Part shown: positions 58,472-60,790 of the stretch, piece after piece | Layout: each line of letters starts with the position of its first letter | How positions within the stretch are numbered: the first letter of the stretch is position 1 | Assembly (NCBI GenBank): GCA_910575755.1 | Contig: CAJTFO010000006.1 | Span: 52,349 to 113,138, forward strand | Length of the DNA: 60,790 bases | Direction of reading: 5' to 3' | From: Desulfovibrionaceae bacterium | GTDB lineage: Bacteria > Desulfobacterota > Desulfovibrionia > Desulfovibrionales > Desulfovibrionaceae | Notes under the pieces: model-generated | Told to the model about the DNA's origin: nothing | What the model saw: only the letters and a program-made list of their open reading frames with translations | The model's database searches: none | Translations under genes and position numbers: made by a program

Positions 58472-58709
58472 TAATTGGGTATCAATAGGAACGGCAAGGT
58501 ACAACAAAGCCTTGCCGTTCTTGCTTTTTATGAGCGTGTTGTGTTCCCCGCGTCCAACAAAATCCAAGGGAAGCCAACTTTTTTGTGGGTATATTTCTGG
58601 GTATCTGTGTGTTATGGTGGCCCCGATACCCACATGGATAATATGCTGAAGTTACAAGATTTTTGTCCATCAGGGTATCCTTTCATCCAGTCAAGACCAA
58701 GGAGTACCC
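58445..58709 (+). other. Probable attachment site and integrase arm sites
   Basis: The 3' half of tRNA-Glu should be the core att sequence. The next 240 bp contain GGGTATC or its complement GATACCC at least four times (starting near 58476, 58604, 58623 and 58674), with another GATACCC just inside the integrase gene near 58722. Regular short repeats beside an att core are typical integrase or excisionase arm-binding sites. Confidence 0.5.
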
Positions 58710-59906
58710 ATGCCGCTCACCGATACCCACATCAAAACTATCAAGTACACCGGCAAGCCCAAAAAGTATTTTGACGGCGGAGGGCTGTTTCTTTTCGTAT
58801 CCGCCACCGGCAGCAAGCTGTGGAGGATGGCCTACCGCTTCGAGCAGAAAGAAAAACTCCTCAGCTTTGGCGAGTACCCTGCCGTGTCGCTCAAAGACGC
58901 CAGAGAACGGCGTGAAGAGGCGAAAAAGATGCTGGCCAAGGGTATTGACCCATCCATGCACAAAAAGGCTGTCAAGGCCGCGCAGCTTTCCGAAATGAAC
59001 GACACCTTTCAGAATATCGCCCTGGAATGGCACCAGACCCGGACAGCGGAGTTTTCCGACAAGCACCGGGGAACCATCATGTTCCGTTTGGAAACCTACC
59101 TGTTCCCGGCCATCGGCAAGGCGCACATCGCCAAGTTGGAGCCGCAGGATATTCTGGCTGTCATCCGTCCCATTGAGCAGAAAGGCTTGTTTGAAACCGC
59201 CCGCCGCCTGTTGCAGATAGTCAGCCAGGTATTCCGCTATGCCGTTGTCACAGGCCGCGCCAGGCACAACATAGCGGCTGATTTGAGCGGGGCCTTGCGT
59301 CCTCGCAAGGTCACGCACTGGGCAGCGGTCAAGGGCACACAGAAAGTCGGTCAGCTTCTACGCGACATAGACAGCTACGAGGGCTATTTCCCCATCGTCT
59401 GCGCTTTACGGCTGGCTCCTCTGGTCTTTGTGCGTCCCACCGAACTCCGTGCTGCTCAGTGGCGCGAGTTTGACCTTGAGGGCCGGGAATGGCGCATCCC
59501 TGCCGAGCGCATGAAAATGAAACAGATGCACATTGTTCCTCTCGCAACACAGGCAATCGCCATTCTTGGGGAGCTGCATCCCTTTTCCGGCGGCGGCAAA
59601 TACCTTTTCCCGTCCATCAGGATGGAAACCAGGCCGATTTCCGATGCTACCCTGCTCAACGCCTTGCGCCGCATGGGATACGCCAAGGATGAAATGTGTA
59701 CTCACGGCTTTCGCTCCATTGCCTCTACCCTGCTCAACGAACTTGGATACAACAAAGATTGGATTGAGCGGCAACTCGCGCACGGTGAACGTGACGAGGT
59801 GCGGGCAGCATACAACTACGCGGAATACTTGCCGGAACGTAAGAGGATGATGCAAGAGTGGGCCGACTATCTTTCGGCCTTGCGCGATAACCCTGCGACA
59901 TCATAA
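58710..59906 (+). CDS. P4-type tyrosine integrase of a genomic island
   Basis: This 398-residue integrase has the N-terminal DUF4102 domain (LTDTHIKTIKYTGKPKKYFDGGGLFLFVSATGSKLWRMAYRF). The middle SAM-like domain covers about 95-190. The catalytic domain has Arg in VRPTELRAAQW, HGFRSIAS with His/Arg, AHGERDEVRAAYNYAEY with the final His and Tyr. AAGGAGT precedes ATG. P4-type integrases insert at tRNA 3' ends; tRNA-Glu is 239 bp upstream in the right orientation. It marks the left end of an island that runs out of the window. Confidence 0.95.
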   Translation: MPLTDTHIKTIKYTGKPKKYFDGGGLFLFVSATGSKLWRMAYRFEQKEKLLSFGEYPAVSLKDARERREEAKKMLAKGIDPSMHKKAVKAAQLSEMNDTFQNIALEWHQTRTAEFSDKHRGTIMFRLETYLFPAIGKAHIAKLEPQDILAVIRPIEQKGLFETARRLLQIVSQVFRYAVVTGRARHNIAADLSGALRPRKVTHWAAVKGTQKVGQLLRDIDSYEGYFPIVCALRLAPLVFVRPTELRAAQWREFDLEGREWRIPAERMKMKQMHIVPLATQAIAILGELHPFSGGGKYLFPSIRMETRPISDATLLNALRRMGYAKDEMCTHGFRSIASTLLNELGYNKDWIERQLAHGERDEVRAAYNYAEYLPERKRMMQEWADYLSALRDNPATS

Positions 59907-59918
59907 TGAGGAGGGAAT

Positions 59919-60089
59919 ATGTCGGAATATCAGCTTGATACAATGGAATCTGCTCATGCCGGGGCAAATGAAATGGAGGAAGATGCTCAAGTCACAGTCA
60001 AGGACACCGGCTGGACCGAGGAAGAAAAAGACCGCATGAAGCAGTTCGGCTACGATGGCCTTGATATGGTCAGGGCGTGGTATAGCTGA
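59919..60089 (+). CDS. Small acidic island protein
   Basis: This 56-residue protein starts at ATG 59919 behind GAGGAGGGAAT, 12 bp after the integrase stop. It is acidic and ends WTEEEKDRMKQFGYDGLDMVRAWYS. The location suggests an excisionase or regulator, but there is no helix-turn-helix I can see. Not a family I recognise. A hairpin GCGGCAC/GTGCCGC follows near 60150. Confidence 0.6.
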   Translation: MSEYQLDTMESAHAGANEMEEDAQVTVKDTGWTEEEKDRMKQFGYDGLDMVRAWYS

Positions 60090-60198
60090 TCGGGCAAGGA
60101 AAACTGACCCTGACCCGCCAGGGCGGCACGGATTTTCGTAGCGCGGCACTTTTTTGGGTGCCGCTCACAAAAACCGCGTCGCCCTTTGCCGTTTCATA

Positions 60199-60641
60199 TG
60201 TAGTAGTTCAGACTTGATCTGACATTCGCTCCGTTTTGATGTCTCCTCTTGTCCGATTAGTTGAGCTGTCCGACCTTTTCGTTCCAGAGCTGTTTGCCCT
60301 CAAGGAGAGTTTGCATGGGCGTTCGGCCACAGCACATCTTCCCCTGGTGAGTCCGCTCGGTGTTGTAATACTCCAGCCACTCATCCAGATCGGCCTGAAG
60401 CTCCTCCAGAGAGTGGTATAATTTGCGACGGAACGCAACCTGGTAAAACTCATGCAGGATGGTCTTGTGGAAGCGTTCGCAGATGCCGTTTGTCTGCGGG
60501 TGACGCGCTCGGGTCTTCGTATGCTCGATGTCGTTTATGCCCAGATACAGCTCGTAATCGTGCGTTTCCAGCTTCCCGCAGTACTCCGTTCCCCGGTCGG
60601 TCAGGATACGGATAAGGCCCATTTCCTGCGAGGCAAAAAAC
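60199..60641 (-). mobile_element. IS481-family element, truncated
   Basis: The outer end TGTAGTAGTTCAGACTTGAT followed by CTGACA lies at 60199-60224. The same end occurs alone at 19683-19746. The inner part is the 3' portion of a transposase gene. A different IS begins at about 60640, so this element is interrupted by it. Confidence 0.85.
60257..60641 (-). pseudogene. IS481-family transposase, 3' fragment
   Basis: The minus frame reads PFFASQEMGLIRILTDRGTEYCGKLETHDYELYL, with the second catalytic Asp in DRGTEYCG. ARHPQTNGICERFHKTILHEFY has the final Glu of the DDE triad, and EYYNTERTHQGKMCCGRTPMQTLLEG ends it. About 128 codons remain. The N-terminal helix-turn-helix and first Asp are missing because another IS starts at about 60640. 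If the missing half lies beyond that IS, the gene is split rather than deleted. Confidence 0.88.
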
Positions 60642-60790
60642 GGTAGAGAGTATTAACAATATAATGTAAACATGTTATACCCTCCCCGAGGAGGACAACA
60701 TGGAAGCAAATCCCAACTGCCCCAAGTGTCATGCCAGCGCGGTATATCGAAATGGAAAAGTTCTGGGGAAACAAAGGTATCGTTGCAAGG
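60642..60790 (+). mobile_element. Start of a second IS (InsA-like)
   Basis: AT-rich sequence begins at about 60642, unlike the flanking IS481 gene. It leads with GAGGAGG into a transposase start at 60700. Only its left end is in the window. Confidence 0.6.
60700..60790 (+). CDS. InsA/IS1-type transposase N-terminus (runs off window)
   Basis: The first 30 residues read MEANPNCPKCHASAVYRNGK then VLGKQRYRCK. The CPKC...YRNGK...GKQRYRC pattern is the zinc ribbon at the start of IS1 InsA and related transposases, where a second CxxC follows just outside the window. GAGGAGG precedes the ATG. The family call is limited by the short visible part. Confidence 0.7.
   Translation, partial: MEANPNCPKCHASAVYRNGKVLGKQRYRCK

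Overview
The window looks like the chromosome of a sulfate-reducing or related Desulfovibrionaceae bacterium (Desulfovibrio/Bilophila type). It is GC-rich. It carries a tetraheme c3-type cytochrome, GlcD/GlcF-type 2-hydroxyacid oxidase subunits, TctA-TctB fusion transporters, a stand-alone IMP cyclohydrolase, and a 32-nt CRISPR repeat ending in ATTGAAAC that is typical of type I-C arrays. No rRNA is present. Species assignment is inference only.

Region 1 (1-7020) is accessory DNA. It opens with the right end of a Mu-like prophage in the order tail fibre, inverted second fibre 3' end, tail assembly chaperone, tyrosine recombinase, Com, DNA methyltransferase, small ORF, terminators, repeated end motifs. 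This matches Mu's G segment - gin - com - mom - right end, with a tyrosine recombinase in the place of the serine invertase Gin and an adenine/cytosine methyltransferase in the place of Mom. The phage end lies a few bases from the first repeat of a 16-repeat CRISPR array (3394-4423) that has no cas genes in the window. One spacer matches the chaperone gene of the neighbouring prophage at 31 of 35 positions. The last repeat runs directly into a truncated phage head gene (DUF2213) on the minus strand, followed by a MuF-like gene and a gene remnant, so phage DNA lies on both sides of the array.

Region 2 (7151-19170) is metabolic: a D-2-hydroxyacid dehydrogenase, an amidohydrolase, SRP RNA, a GntR/FadR regulator, and a divergent cluster of CitE-like lyase, malic enzyme, GlcD/GlcF oxidase and CitD/short CitE/CitF. 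The cluster should feed hydroxy di- or tricarboxylic acids and 2-hydroxyacids to pyruvate and acetate. A periplasmic c3-type cytochrome follows.

Region 3 (19170-26766) has an IS200-type transposase and a solo IS481-family end, then hflX, the IMP cyclohydrolase gene, xthA, a small conserved gene, gdhA and an lpd-like flavoprotein.

Region 4 (27193-37581, minus strand) is one probable operon: two complete TTT transporters (TctC plus fused TctA-TctB), two M20 amidohydrolases and an FMN glutamate-synthase-like protein, ended by a strong terminator. It looks like an uptake and deacylation or decarbamoylation system for an N-substituted amino acid.

Region 5 (38073-58059) is mainly core: argG, argH, an EF-G paralogue, rsmA, HU, rpsU, a YqeY-like gene, mutS2, dnaG-rpoD, a secreted nuclease, queC, DUF523 and a YeiH-type exporter.

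Region 6 (58272-60790) holds tRNA-Gln and tRNA-Glu and a P4-type integrase directly downstream of tRNA-Glu, which marks the left edge of an integrated island. The window ends in an IS481-family transposase interrupted by a second, InsA-like IS.
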